In this document: in pieces, positions 43,216 to 56,529 of the stretch
How the letters are laid out: each line of letters starts with the position of its first letter
How positions within the stretch are numbered: position 1 is the first letter of the stretch
Assembly (NCBI GenBank): GCA_045345765.1
Contig: CP148265.1
Location: 1,674,001 to 1,738,000, forward strand
Direction of reading: 5' to 3'
DNA: 64,000 nt
Origin: JAOARY01 sp045345765
GTDB lineage: Bacteria > Bacillota > Clostridia > Peptostreptococcales > Peptostreptococcaceae
Notes under the pieces: generated by a model
The model's input: only the letters and a program-made list of their open reading frames with translations
What the model was told of the DNA's origin: nothing
Database searches by the model: none
Program-made: the position numbers and the translations under genes

Positions 43216-44493
43216 TTATCTATTTTCTAATACTTCAAAGAATGCTTCTAATCTTGTTTTCAATTGACCTGCGTCTTCTAATGAATATCCAGTTTCAATC
43301 ATAGTAACAGGTATTCCTTCTTTGTCTAATCTTTCTTTAACTAATTTGTATTCTGTAGAATAAGTTTGGCAAAATGGTAGTGTAAAATAAACAACACCAT
43401 CAGCTTTATGTTCTTTATAAAGTCTTATTATATCATCAACTCTACCATTATTAGGTGTAAAACATGCGCAGTTAATGCCCATATATCTATTTGCTAGATT
43501 CTTATATTGTTCTTCTAATGTATTACCTTCATTTGATACATAATTTTCAAAATATCTTGAACCTGTACATGTTTCTTCACATACAACCGCTCCACCACTT
43601 GATTCTATTACATGATGTAATTTCCAATTAGGTACAGCCATAGGTGTTCCAGATACTAATATTCTCTTTGCGTCTTTAGCAAATACGCTTTCATTATTAG
43701 AAACTCTTTGATCTAATTCATCGCATAACTCATTTGTCATTTTTATGAATCTTTTAGGGTCATCATAAAAAGCGATTTGGCTTATTAAAAGAGCATCTTT
43801 TCCGCTTATAGGAAGAACTTCATTTTTTCTTAAATCATAAAGTCTTTTAAGTGCTTTTCTTTTTTCATTTACAAGTTCAATAGATTCTCTTACTTTATCT
43901 GCCGTTATTTCATTTCCACTTAAATCTTCTAATTTTTCTTTGAATGATTTAAGTTCATCGCTAAAACTTGCATAATCTTTTTCTCTTTTCATCTGAGGAA
44001 GATCAATAACATACATATCTGTTTCTTTGCCTAGTATTTCCCAAGCTTTTTTCTTTGAATCACAAGTAGTTTCACCTACAAGTAAATCACAAGAGTTAAA
44101 GTATGGACATGTATTACCCATTTTAGCTCCAACAGCTGCTTTTACAAGAGGACATGTATTTTGAGGAACGTATTTTTCTCCATCTGGATGCCAAAAATCA
44201 GATCCTGCACATAATCCAACATTGATAACGTTTGCGGCTAAAGCAAGTTCATCTGGAACGAATACACAAAAACTTCCCATTACTTTATTTCCTTGTTTTC
44301 TATGATTATCAAGTTCTTGTATTCTAAGTCCGTGAATTTCAGATACGACCATATTGAAGTAATCCATTCCTTTTGGTCTATTTTCTTGTGATAAATATAT
44401 TTCTGAATAGAACTTTGGTAAAACCTCGCAAAGTTGGTCATGCTTTTCTAAATCAATATTAAGTGATTGCCATAATTCTTTATAATCCGCCAT
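43216..44493 (-). CDS. 2-hydroxyacyl-CoA dehydratase D-component-like / double-cubane cluster protein
   Basis: A 425-residue iron-sulfur protein of the HgdB/FldC/YjiM family. Cysteines are many: Cys76, Cys95, Cys114 (QNTCPLVK), Cys129 (TCPYF), Cys135, Cys144, plus CEETCTGSRYFEN and CACFTPNNGR later. Only one such subunit is encoded, without the alpha/beta pair and CoA transferase of a true dehydratase, so the homodimeric double-cubane cluster protein type fits well. The ATG at 44493 lacks a nearby ribosome binding site; GGGAGGTG lies 41 nt upstream with a hairpin between. Confidence 0.88.
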   Translation of the reverse strand: MADYKELWQSLNIDLEKHDQLCEVLPKFYSEIYLSQENRPKGMDYFNMVVSEIHGLRIQELDNHRKQGNKVMGSFCVFVPDELALAANVINVGLCAGSDFWHPDGEKYVPQNTCPLVKAAVGAKMGNTCPYFNSCDLLVGETTCDSKKKAWEILGKETDMYVIDLPQMKREKDYASFSDELKSFKEKLEDLSGNEITADKVRESIELVNEKRKALKRLYDLRKNEVLPISGKDALLISQIAFYDDPKRFIKMTNELCDELDQRVSNNESVFAKDAKRILVSGTPMAVPNWKLHHVIESSGGAVVCEETCTGSRYFENYVSNEGNTLEEQYKNLANRYMGINCACFTPNNGRVDDIIRLYKEHKADGVVYFTLPFCQTYSTEYKLVKERLDKEGIPVTMIETGYSLEDAGQLKTRLEAFFEVLENR

Positions 44494-44542
44494 ATGTAAT
44501 GTGGTTGCAAATTTTTTTTAATATTTACAACCTACACCTCCC
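44494..44542 (-). promoter_or_regulatory. Ribosome binding site separated from start codon by a hairpin
   Basis: On the minus strand GGGAGGTG (44542-44535) is followed after two bases by GGTTGTAAAT, a 10-nt loop, and ATTTGCAACC, which can form a 10-bp stem with one G-U pair; then nine bases lead to ATG 44493. Folding would bring the site to about 13 bases from the start. Confidence 0.65.
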
Positions 44543-44710
44543 TTTTATATAATTTTGCCTAACTAAGTAAGATTATATAAAAAAAAGATATAAAGATATA
44601 AGCTTTATTAAGATTTACAATGAAGAGTTATTTGTGGATAGATATATTTAATGAGATAGGGTTTTTGAATTTTAATATAAGATATTGAGATAATTAATTC
44701 TTATAGAATT
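44543..44710. other. AT-rich upstream region
   Basis: Between the dehydratase-like gene and the pepF terminator I see only AT-rich sequence that must carry the minus-strand promoter, with a TATAAT-like box in TTTTATATAATC near 44570-44585. No ORF or RNA gene is recognised. Confidence 0.4.
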
Positions 44711-44744
44711 AAAAAATAGGTACTGGATGCTTACCGAGTACCTA
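44711..44744 (-). terminator. Terminator of pepF
   Basis: Arms TAGGTACT and AGTACCTA with a GC-containing loop region are followed on the minus strand by TTTTTT. Confidence 0.88.
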
Positions 44745-44831
44745 CCTCTTAATTTATTTTAATTGTATTTTAGTTTATAAATTAATTAATAAATTAGTTT
44801 ATTTTAAATAGAATATTTAGCTTTATTAGAT

Positions 44832-46691
44832 TTACGAATCTAATAAGCTTTCAAATTCATCTAATAGTGAATCGAATTTTTTAAGTGCATTTTCTACAGG
44901 TTGTGGACTTGATAAATCTACACCTGTTGCTTTTAGCATTTCAATTGGATAATTAGATCCTCCACCTGCTAAGAAATCTAAATAAGCATCTATTTTTTCT
45001 TGGTCACCATTCATTACATTTTCAGATATTATAATACCTGAAGATAATCCTGTTGCATATTTATATACATAGAAGTTCCAGTAGAAGTGAGGAACTCTAG
45101 CCCACCAAACTTTAGCAAGTTCATCAACTTCAAAATCATCACCATAGTATTTAGCCATTAATCCGCCCCACATTTCTTTTACAGCAGTAGCATCTACAGT
45201 TTGTCCATTTTCAACAGCTTCATGGATCATTTTTTCAAATTCAGCATACATTATTTGTGAATATATACTTCCTCTGATTTGTTCTAAATAATTATTTATT
45301 AGATATAATTTTTCTTCTTTTGTTTTAGCATTTTTAATAAGGTAATCAAGCATAATAGCTTCGTTTGTAGTAGAAGCAACTTCTGCTGTGAATATTGGGT
45401 AATCAGCCTTTGCATAAGGTTGAGTTTTATTTGAATAATAGCTATTTAATGCATGTCCCATTTCATGAGCTAATGTAGAAACAGCATTTAAATTACCGTT
45501 ATAATTTAAAAGTACATATGGATGTGTTGCAAATCCACCCCATGAATAAGCACCTGAATATTTACCTTTGTTTTCATAAACATCAATCCATCCACCATCT
45601 AAACCAGCTTTTAGATCTTTAACATATTGTTCACCTAGTGGAGAAAGTGCTTTACTAACCATTTCTTTTGCTTCTTCATAAGAAATTTCATCTGAAGTAC
45701 TCTTAACAATAGGAGCATATAAATCATAATAATGAACTTTATCTTCTATTTTTAATAATTTTTTTCTAAGTGATATATATCTGTGTAGTGAATCTAAATT
45801 GTTATTAACAGCATCAACAAAACTTTCATAAACTTCTGGTTTTACATTGTCATTATCAAGTGATGCTTCTAATGCTGAGTTATAACCCCTTGCTTTTGCA
45901 TAGAATATATTTGATTTAACTTCACCAACAAGTGCGGCAGTTATTGTATTTATATTTTCATCATAAGAAGAAAATTCTCCTATGAATGCATTTTTTCTAA
46001 CTTCTCTATCTTTACTTTCTAATAGAGTAGAATAAGAAGACCCTAAAGATACTTCTTTTCCATTTTCATCTTTTACTTTGTTTATCTTTCTATCTTTATA
46101 ATCATAAGCTTCATAAATTTTTTCTGGAGTAGCAGCCATTTCAGAAGCTAAAGCAAGAATTCTTTCTTCTCCTTTAGATAAAGCTTTATCTTTATTTTTA
46201 GCTAAATTAGTAAAATAAAAGTCATAACCTTTTAAATCAGTATTTTTAGCTAATTTTTCTAAGAATGATTTATCATTTTCTAATAATTCAACTTCATAAA
46301 AAGCATGTTTAGAAGCCATGTCTGTAAGTGCTGAATCTACTTTATCAACCATTTTAGAAGCTTCCACATTATTTGTATCAGTATCAGAACTCATATTTGC
46401 AAAAACTATTAATTTTTCTGCAAGTATTTCCATTTTTTCTTTATCTTTTACTGCCTTAACTATTTCAGATTCTTTATTAAGTTTTCCTTCATACTTAAGA
46501 AAATCATCAACCATAGAATTAAGTTTTTCTAAATCAGAATAAAATTCATCTGAAGTTTTGTAAATATCGTCTAATTTCCACTTGTACTCATCTTCAATTT
46601 GATCTCTTGTTGGTATTTCAGTAGCAAAAGAAACTGAAGATAGAATCATAAGAGAAACAAGAGTTGAAGATACTATCTTTTTAAATTTCAT
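44832..46691 (-). CDS. pepF: Oligoendopeptidase F (M3 family) with signal peptide
   Basis: A 619-residue zinc metallopeptidase. The active site HEMGH is at 409-413 with the downstream Glu437 in FTAEVAST, the usual M3 ligand set. The start at 46691 follows AAAGGGGGATTTATA; a longer frame has no site. Residues 1-24 form a signal peptide (KIVSSTLVSLMILSSVSFATE), so this enzyme should be exported, whereas most PepF proteins are cytoplasmic. It would cut oligopeptides outside the cell, which fits growth on peptides. Monocistronic, with its own terminator. Confidence 0.92.
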   Translation of the reverse strand: MKFKKIVSSTLVSLMILSSVSFATEIPTRDQIEDEYKWKLDDIYKTSDEFYSDLEKLNSMVDDFLKYEGKLNKESEIVKAVKDKEKMEILAEKLIVFANMSSDTDTNNVEASKMVDKVDSALTDMASKHAFYEVELLENDKSFLEKLAKNTDLKGYDFYFTNLAKNKDKALSKGEERILALASEMAATPEKIYEAYDYKDRKINKVKDENGKEVSLGSSYSTLLESKDREVRKNAFIGEFSSYDENINTITAALVGEVKSNIFYAKARGYNSALEASLDNDNVKPEVYESFVDAVNNNLDSLHRYISLRKKLLKIEDKVHYYDLYAPIVKSTSDEISYEEAKEMVSKALSPLGEQYVKDLKAGLDGGWIDVYENKGKYSGAYSWGGFATHPYVLLNYNGNLNAVSTLAHEMGHALNSYYSNKTQPYAKADYPIFTAEVASTTNEAIMLDYLIKNAKTKEEKLYLINNYLEQIRGSIYSQIMYAEFEKMIHEAVENGQTVDATAVKEMWGGLMAKYYGDDFEVDELAKVWWARVPHFYWNFYVYKYATGLSSGIIISENVMNGDQEKIDAYLDFLAGGGSNYPIEMLKATGVDLSSPQPVENALKKFDSLLDEFESLLDS

Positions 46692-46913
46692 TATAAATCC
46701 CCCTTTAAATCTATTATGTATAAATATTAATTCGAATAATAGTTTAACAGATAAGTAACTAAAATCCAAGATTAAAAATTTTGAAAATTAAATTAATTAT
46801 TGCATTTTAATTAATGATTTTAAGTCAAAACCATTTCGAATCAGTTAAATTAAAACGCAAAAGACTAAAATCTAATATTAAACCAATAAAATCAAAAAAA
46901 TAAAATAAAAAAT

Positions 46914-46942
46914 TTGCGTAAAAAAATAAATGATGTTATAAT
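46914..46942 (+). promoter_or_regulatory. Promoter of thrC
   Basis: TTGCGT and a perfect TATAAT are 17 bp apart, about 55 bp before the thrC start. Confidence 0.75.
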
Positions 46943-47004
46943 TATCAAAAGTTTTTATATGAAAAACAAATGTATTTAATAAAAAGACATGGAGTGTGAA
47001 AAAA

Positions 47005-48057
47005 ATGTATGAAGGACTTATAAAAAGATATAAAAAATACTTAGATGTAGATGAAAAATATATAGTTAGTTTGAATGAAGGGAATACCCCTTTAATAAGA
47101 GCTAAGAATTTAGAAAAAATATTAGATGGGATAGAAATATACTTAAAATATGATGGTCTAAATCCAACTGGATCATTTAAAGATAGAGGAATGACTATGG
47201 CTGTAAGTAAAGCCTTAGAGGAAAATAAAAAAGCAATAATTTGTGCATCAACAGGAAATACTTCAGCCGCTGCTGCTGCATATGGAGCAAGAGCTAAATT
47301 AAAAGTAATAGTAATAGTTCCAGATGAAAAAATAGCAAAAGGAAAACTGGCTCAAGCAATTGCATATGGAGCAAAAATCATAGCTATAAAAGGGAATTTT
47401 GATGATGCCTTAGAAAGTGTAAAGAAGATATCAAAAGAAAGTGATATACAGATGGTAAATTCACTAAATAAATATAGAATAGAAGGTCAAAAAACTGCGG
47501 CATTTGAACTGATAGATGATTTGAAAGAATTAGATTATTTCATGCTTCCAGTTGGCAATGCTGGAAATATAACAGCGTACCATAAAGGCTTTAAAGAATA
47601 TTTAGAGGATAACAAATTAAAAACTCTACCTCGACTTTTTGGTTTCCAAGCAAAAGGGGCAAGTCCTATTGTTGAAAATAAAGTATTTAAAGATCCAAAA
47701 ACAATAGCAACTGCAATAAATATAGGAAATCCAGCTAGTTGGGACAAGGCACTAAATGCAATTGATGAGAGCAATGGACAAATAGATGCGATAACAGATG
47801 AAGATATATTAAAGGCATATAATCTACTTGCAAAAGAAGAAGGCGTATTTGCAGAACCTGCGTCATGTATAAGTGTTGCAGGACTTATAAAATCGTATAA
47901 TGAAGGTAAGATAAAGAAAAATTCAAAAGTAGTATGTTTGCTTACAGGTAATGGTCTTAAAGATATTGATGTATGTATGAATAATATGGATTTTGATATA
48001 AAGAATTTAGATGATGATTATTTGCTTATAAAGAAAGAAATATTAAGTGAGTTATAG
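47005..48057 (+). CDS. thrC: Threonine synthase
   Basis: A 350-residue PLP enzyme converting O-phosphohomoserine to threonine. Visible are NEGNTPLIRAKNLE, the PLP lysine Lys59 in GSFKDRGM, CASTGNTSAAAAAYGARA and LPVGNAGNITAYHKGF. The ATG at 47005 is 10 bases after GGAG; the in-frame GTG at 46996 overlaps that site. It is followed by thrB and an ACT-domain gene. Homoserine dehydrogenase, often in this cluster, is not here. Confidence 0.92.
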   Translation: MYEGLIKRYKKYLDVDEKYIVSLNEGNTPLIRAKNLEKILDGIEIYLKYDGLNPTGSFKDRGMTMAVSKALEENKKAIICASTGNTSAAAAAYGARAKLKVIVIVPDEKIAKGKLAQAIAYGAKIIAIKGNFDDALESVKKISKESDIQMVNSLNKYRIEGQKTAAFELIDDLKELDYFMLPVGNAGNITAYHKGFKEYLEDNKLKTLPRLFGFQAKGASPIVENKVFKDPKTIATAINIGNPASWDKALNAIDESNGQIDAITDEDILKAYNLLAKEEGVFAEPASCISVAGLIKSYNEGKIKKNSKVVCLLTGNGLKDIDVCMNNMDFDIKNLDDDYLLIKKEILSEL

Positions 48058-48142
48058 AAATATAAATTTTAATTATAAATAAATTCTAAACAAAGTGTAA
48101 TTATTTATAATTTTATAACTAGAATTAAAAAGAGGTGATTTT

Positions 48143-49102
48143 ATGTATAAAGTTGTAGTGCCTGCAACAACTGCTAATATGGGTAGTGGTTTTGATTGCC
48201 TTGGAATGGCGCTTAAAATATATAATGAATTTACATTTGAACTAAGGAATTTGAAATTTGAATTTAATTCAAAGTCTATAGATTTAAAAGAAAATTTAAT
48301 TGAGCTTAAAAATTTTAAATTCAATGGAGTAGAGCTTGATAGAAAAGATAATTTGCTATATAAATCTGTATTAAAAGTATTTAAATTATATAATTACAAA
48401 TTAGACAAAAAACTAATAATAACTCAATCGAAAACAAATATACCTCTCTCAAGAGGGCTTGGAAGCTCAGCAAGTGCAATAGTTGCTGGGGTTTTAATAG
48501 CTAATGAAGTAATGAATTTAAATTTGGATAAATCAAAAATAGCTAAAATAGCATCAGATATAGAAGGACATCCTGATAATGTAGTTCCATGTGTATTTGG
48601 AGGAATGCAAATATCATCTTTAGATGAAAGAGGACTTAATTCATCTGATGTAAAAATACCAAATACAATTGATTTTGCGGTAATGTATCCAGATTTTAAA
48701 ACATCAACAAACGAAGCTAGAAAGGTTCTTCCAAAATACTATGATGCAAAATCTTGTGTGATAAATATATATAATGTGGCGATGTTAATAAATCTATTTA
48801 ATAATGGTGATATTAGTAATTTGAGATTAGCATTTAATGATAAAATACATGAGCCTTATAGGATAAAGCTTATAAATAATGCTGTTGATATTTTTGATAA
48901 AGCAAAAGAATTAAATTCATATGCAGATTTTATAAGTGGTTCGGGTTCAACTTTGATTAGTATAATAGATAAGAATAATTATGAATTTATAAAAGATATG
49001 AAAAAATATTTAAAAAATTTAGACAACCATTGGAATATCAATCTTATATCATATGATGAGAAAGGTTCTTATGTGGAAAAGGTTTTTTCTAATATTGTTT
49101 AA
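48143..49102 (+). CDS. thrB: Homoserine kinase
   Basis: A 319-residue GHMP kinase making O-phosphohomoserine for threonine synthase. It shows PATTANMGSGFDCLGMAL at the N-terminus, the ATP loop PLSRGLGSSASAIVAG, and the late SGSGSTLISI motif. The start follows AAAGAGGTGATTTT. It lies 85 bp after thrC with no terminator between, so the two genes form an operon. Confidence 0.93.
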   Translation: MYKVVVPATTANMGSGFDCLGMALKIYNEFTFELRNLKFEFNSKSIDLKENLIELKNFKFNGVELDRKDNLLYKSVLKVFKLYNYKLDKKLIITQSKTNIPLSRGLGSSASAIVAGVLIANEVMNLNLDKSKIAKIASDIEGHPDNVVPCVFGGMQISSLDERGLNSSDVKIPNTIDFAVMYPDFKTSTNEARKVLPKYYDAKSCVINIYNVAMLINLFNNGDISNLRLAFNDKIHEPYRIKLINNAVDIFDKAKELNSYADFISGSGSTLISIIDKNNYEFIKDMKKYLKNLDNHWNINLISYDEKGSYVEKVFSNIV

Positions 49103-49195
49103 TTATAAAGGCTTATGCTATACTTTCAATATATATTAATAATAGGTATTATATATTAATTGTAGATTTTTTAAGAATGTATAGGGGTGATTTAA

Positions 49196-49636
49196 TTGAG
49201 CAAAAAAAAGTTTTTAGTCATAAATGAAGAAATATTACCTGATATATTTGGAAAAGTTATAGAAGCCAAAGAACTTTTAAGAAGGGGTAGAGTTGAAGGA
49301 GTAACACAAGCGGTCAAGGAAGTTGGAATAAGTAGAAGTACTTTTTATAAATACAAGGATTATGTATTTAGATTATCTGAAGAAAGTTTAGGAAGAAAAG
49401 TTACAATCTCTATGCTTCTTAGTCATAACCCAGGTATTTTATCAAAAATATTAGATACTATAGCAAAGAATAAAGGAAATATACTAACGATAAGTCAAGA
49501 TATACCAATAAATGCTATAGCTAATGTATCTATTACTTTTGATATTTCAAATGTAGAAGGGAATGTAAATGACATTGTTGATTCTATTTCATTTATGGAT
49601 GGTGTAGAAAAAATTGATTTAATAGCAATGGAATAA
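49196..49636 (+). CDS. ACT-domain protein, UPF0735 (PheB-like)
   Basis: A 146-residue protein starting at TTG 49196 after AGGGGTGATTTAA. The N-terminal part (EILPDIFGKVIEAKELLRRG...AVKEVGISRSTFYKYKD) contains a helix-turn-helix-like segment; the C-terminal part is an ACT domain (VTISMLLSHNPGILSKILDTIAKNKGNILTISQ). Members commonly neighbour hom-thrC-thrB and probably sense an amino acid, making this a candidate regulator of threonine synthesis. Confidence 0.9.
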   Translation: MSKKKFLVINEEILPDIFGKVIEAKELLRRGRVEGVTQAVKEVGISRSTFYKYKDYVFRLSEESLGRKVTISMLLSHNPGILSKILDTIAKNKGNILTISQDIPINAIANVSITFDISNVEGNVNDIVDSISFMDGVEKIDLIAME

Positions 49637-49645
49637 TATTAATAG

Positions 49646-49675
49646 TCTCCATCTTAAAATATATAAGATGGAGTT
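49646..49675 (+). terminator. Terminator of the thr cluster
   Basis: A 12-bp stem (GTCTCCATCTTA with TAAGATGGAGT, a G-U pair at the base) and a 7-nt loop follow the ACT gene; the T-run is weak. Confidence 0.7.
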
Positions 49676-49840
49676 TGATATATTAAAATTTATATATAAG
49701 ATTGACTAAACATATGTGAAATTTAAATTTAACTGAAATTTTGCTAGTTATAATTTAAATTATGATATTTTATTTTAAATTATATATAATAGTAGAAAAA
49801 ATTATGAATGATTTTTTTGAAAAAAAACCTTAAAAATTTG

Positions 49841-49869
49841 TTGACACAAAAAACTTATGATGGTATATT
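49841..49869 (+). promoter_or_regulatory. rRNA promoter P1
   Basis: TTGACA and TATATT lie 17 bp apart, about 290 bp before the 16S gene. Confidence 0.85.
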
Positions 49870-49958
49870 TATATATGTCCTTTGAACACAGCCATTAAGC
49901 ATAAGGCAAGGATTCAAATGATATTCTTTGTTTCTAAAAAATATCTTTAAAAAAGATA

Positions 49959-49987
49959 TTGACAAAAGAAATTAAAAGAAATATAAT
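49959..49987 (+). promoter_or_regulatory. rRNA promoter P2
   Basis: Perfect TTGACA and TATAAT lie 17 bp apart, 118 bp after P1, as is usual for tandem rRNA promoters. The leader between P2 and the 16S gene has no ORF. Confidence 0.9.
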
Positions 49988-50154
49988 GTAAGAGTCGCAA
50001 CAAGCGGCTTGATAAAATTAAATTGAAAAACATTCAATTTATAATTTGAACTTTGAAAACTAAACAGCATAAGTTACTTTTTATATATTTAAACGAATTA
50101 TTCGTTTTAAACCAAGTAAAAGATAAACGTTAGTATTATCTTGAGCATCAACTT

Positions 50155-51687
<1,533 letters not shown>

Positions 51688-51725
51688 AGTAAGTTCTTAT
51701 GCTGTTTATTTTTGAGAGTTTAAAT

Positions 51726-51801
51726 GGGGGTGTAGCTCAGTTGGGAGAGCACTTGCCTTGCACGCAAGGGGTCAGGAGTTCGAATCTCCTCACCTCCACC
51801 A
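51726..51801 (+). tRNA. tRNA-Ala (TGC)
   Basis: A 76-nt cloverleaf with anticodon TGC, TTCGAAT loop and encoded CCA lies in the 16S-23S spacer. Confidence 0.97.
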
Positions 51802-51877
51802 CTTTCAATTGTACTTTGAAAACTATATATGAATCAGTTTTTTAAACAGATTAACAATAAGTTAATTTTAGATATAA

Positions 51878-54792
<2,915 letters not shown>

Positions 54793-54891
54793 ATTTAAAA
54801 AACATTCATATTTAGTTTTTAGAGTATAATTAATATACTTTAATAAGTAATCAAAAATGATTTATTAAATATTTTATTTTTGATATCAAAT

Positions 54892-55006
<115 letters not shown>

Positions 55007-55014
55007 TTGATTGT

Positions 55015-55091
55015 TCCGAAGTAGCTCAGTTGGTTAGAGCACCTGACTGTTAATCAGGGGGTCGTGAGTTCGAGTCTCACCTTCGGAGCCA
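55015..55091 (+). tRNA. tRNA-Asn (GTT)
   Basis: A 77-nt cloverleaf with anticodon GTT and encoded CCA; acceptor TCCGAAG pairs with CTTCGGA. Confidence 0.97.
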
Positions 55092-55097
55092 TAATAT

Positions 55098-55173
<76 letters not shown>

Positions 55174-55184
55174 AAAAGCACATT

Positions 55185-55259
55185 GGCTCCTTGGTCAAGC
55201 GGTTAAGACACCGCCCTTTCACGGCGGTAACAGGGGTTCGATTCCCCTAGGAGTCACCA
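55185..55259 (+). tRNA. tRNA-Glu (TTC)
   Basis: A 75-nt cloverleaf with anticodon TTC in CCCTTTCACGG and encoded CCA. Confidence 0.97.
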
Positions 55260-55271
55260 TTTTATATTGAT

Positions 55272-55347
55272 GGGCGTATAGCTCAGCTGGGAGAGCATCT
55301 GCCTTACAAGCAGAGGGTCATTGGTTCGAGTCCAATTACGCCCACCA
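55272..55347 (+). tRNA. tRNA-Val (TAC)
   Basis: A 76-nt cloverleaf with anticodon TAC and encoded CCA. Confidence 0.97.
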
Positions 55348-55370
55348 TCAATTTAATATTTTTATTAAGT

Positions 55371-55447
55371 GGCTTGGTAGTTCAGTTGGTTAGAATGCCA
55401 GCCTGTCACGCTGGAGGTCGAGGGTTCGAGTCCCTTCCAAGTCGCCA
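55371..55447 (+). tRNA. tRNA-Asp (GTC)
   Basis: A 77-nt cloverleaf with anticodon GTC and encoded CCA. Confidence 0.97.
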
Positions 55448-55463
55448 TTTAATAAATCAATAA

Positions 55464-55538
55464 GCGGAAATGGCTCAGTGGTAGAGCATCGCCTTGCCAA
55501 GGCGAGGGTCGCGAGTTCGAATCTCGTTTTCCGCTCCA
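55464..55538 (+). tRNA. tRNA-Gly (GCC)
   Basis: A 75-nt cloverleaf with anticodon GCC and encoded CCA. Confidence 0.97.
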
Positions 55539-55543
55539 TTCTT

Positions 55544-55617
55544 GCGGGTGTAGCTCAGTGGTAGAGCCCTGGCCTTCCAAGCCAGTTGCGAGGGTTCGAT
55601 TCCCTTCACCCGCTCCA
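55544..55617 (+). tRNA. tRNA-Gly (TCC)
   Basis: A 74-nt cloverleaf with anticodon TCC and encoded CCA; with the preceding gene it covers the glycine codons. Confidence 0.97.
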
Positions 55618-55626
55618 TTTTTTTAT

Positions 55627-55703
55627 GTGCCTGTAGCTCAGTTGGATAGAGCAATGGCCTTCTAAGCCATGTGTCCGGGGTTCGAATCCCTGCAGGCACG
55701 CCA
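55627..55703 (+). tRNA. tRNA-Arg (TCT)
   Basis: A 77-nt cloverleaf with anticodon TCT and encoded CCA; the last tRNA of the operon. Confidence 0.97.
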
Positions 55704-55710
55704 TTACATA

Positions 55711-55756
55711 GAGAAAAGAAGGAATCTTGTTTAGTTAACGGGGTTCTTTTTTTTAT
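55711..55756 (+). terminator. Terminator of the rRNA-tRNA operon
   Basis: AAGAAGGAATC pairs with GGGGTTCTT (with wobble) around a 13-nt loop and is followed by a run of T. The stem is modest but the position is right. Confidence 0.7.
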
Positions 55757-55823
55757 GCTGTTCTTTAGCTTTTAATCTCTTATATTATTACTATTTTATA
55801 TAAATTATCAAAAAATTGCATAG

Positions 55824-55899
55824 AAAAAAAATCAAGATATCAAATTTTAATAAAATAAGAAGCTTATTTATAAGTATTTTAATGTCTTGATTTTTTTTT
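55824..55899 (-). terminator. Terminator of the 55905 gene
   Basis: AAAAAAATCAAGA and TCTTGATTTTTTT form arms around about 45 nt of AT-rich loop with its own inner hairpin. Confidence 0.65.
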
Positions 55900-55904
55900 A
55901 TTTA

Positions 55905-56267
55905 TTAATCATTATTTTTTACTAATTTTATATCTGCAATTGTTTTATAATTAGAATCTTCTTTAAGTGTGACTGAAATTCTTATAGTTTTATTATCTGT
56001 AGTTTTACTAAAATAATGTCTACTTCCAAGTTGATTTTCTTCTTCCTCATAGTAATCTTTTGATTCAAACACTTTTGTCAAAATTTCAAAGGCTTTGTTC
56101 TTATTGTTTTTTATGAACTTTATTGAATTTTTTTCTATTTTTAATTTTTCTATATCTATTATACTTTCTTTTATATCGCTATATTTATTATTACTATCCT
56201 TAAAATAAAAAAAGCTTCCAATTAAAACAATCAAAGATATCAAAATAAATAATTTTTTTTGCTTCAC
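55905..56267 (-). CDS. Small membrane-anchored hypothetical protein
   Basis: A 120-residue protein starting at GTG 56267 after GGGAGGATTTTTT. Residues 5-22 form one membrane segment (KLFILISLIVLIGSFFYF). The rest is a Lys/Glu-rich extracytoplasmic domain containing SRHYFSKTTDNKTIRISVTLKED. I do not recognise it. Its ribosome binding site begins inside a 58-bp perfect palindrome, so its expression may depend on that structure. Confidence 0.7.
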   Translation of the reverse strand: MKQKKLFILISLIVLIGSFFYFKDSNNKYSDIKESIIDIEKLKIEKNSIKFIKNNKNKAFEILTKVFESKDYYEEEENQLGSRHYFSKTTDNKTIRISVTLKEDSNYKTIADIKLVKNND

Positions 56268-56277
56268 AAAAAATCCT

Positions 56278-56335
56278 CCCTTTAAAGTTATAATATAAAA
56301 AATATTAATATTTTTTATATTATAACTTTAAAGGG
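56278..56335. repeat. 58-bp perfect palindrome
   Basis: Two 29-base arms (CCCTTTAAAGTTATAATATA... and its exact complement) meet without a spacer at 56306/56307. TATAAT occurs in both arms. The minus-strand GGG belongs to the ribosome binding site of the gene at 55905-56267. Confidence 0.95.
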
Positions 56336-56529
56336 GTATAATGTCAAAAAATAGATAAAAAAATGATAAAATAGTTTTATTTTTTCTTTTTATATCTTTT
56401 CTTTTGATTTTGTAATGTTAATGTAAAACTCTTTTGATAAAATAAATATATAATAATATAGTATGAATTATAATATAGAGTTTTTAAGTTTTTGTATTAT
56501 TAAAATTTTAGAGTAAAGGACGGGTTATA

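Noticed and set aside
44711..44744. Operator or riboswitch upstream of the dehydratase-like gene
   Set aside because: The inverted repeat with a T-run on the minus strand is simply the terminator of pepF.
55475..55699. Minus-strand ORF of 74 codons with a protein-like sequence
   Set aside because: It lies entirely over tRNA-Gly, tRNA-Gly and tRNA-Arg genes; such antisense-tRNA frames are a known source of false proteins.
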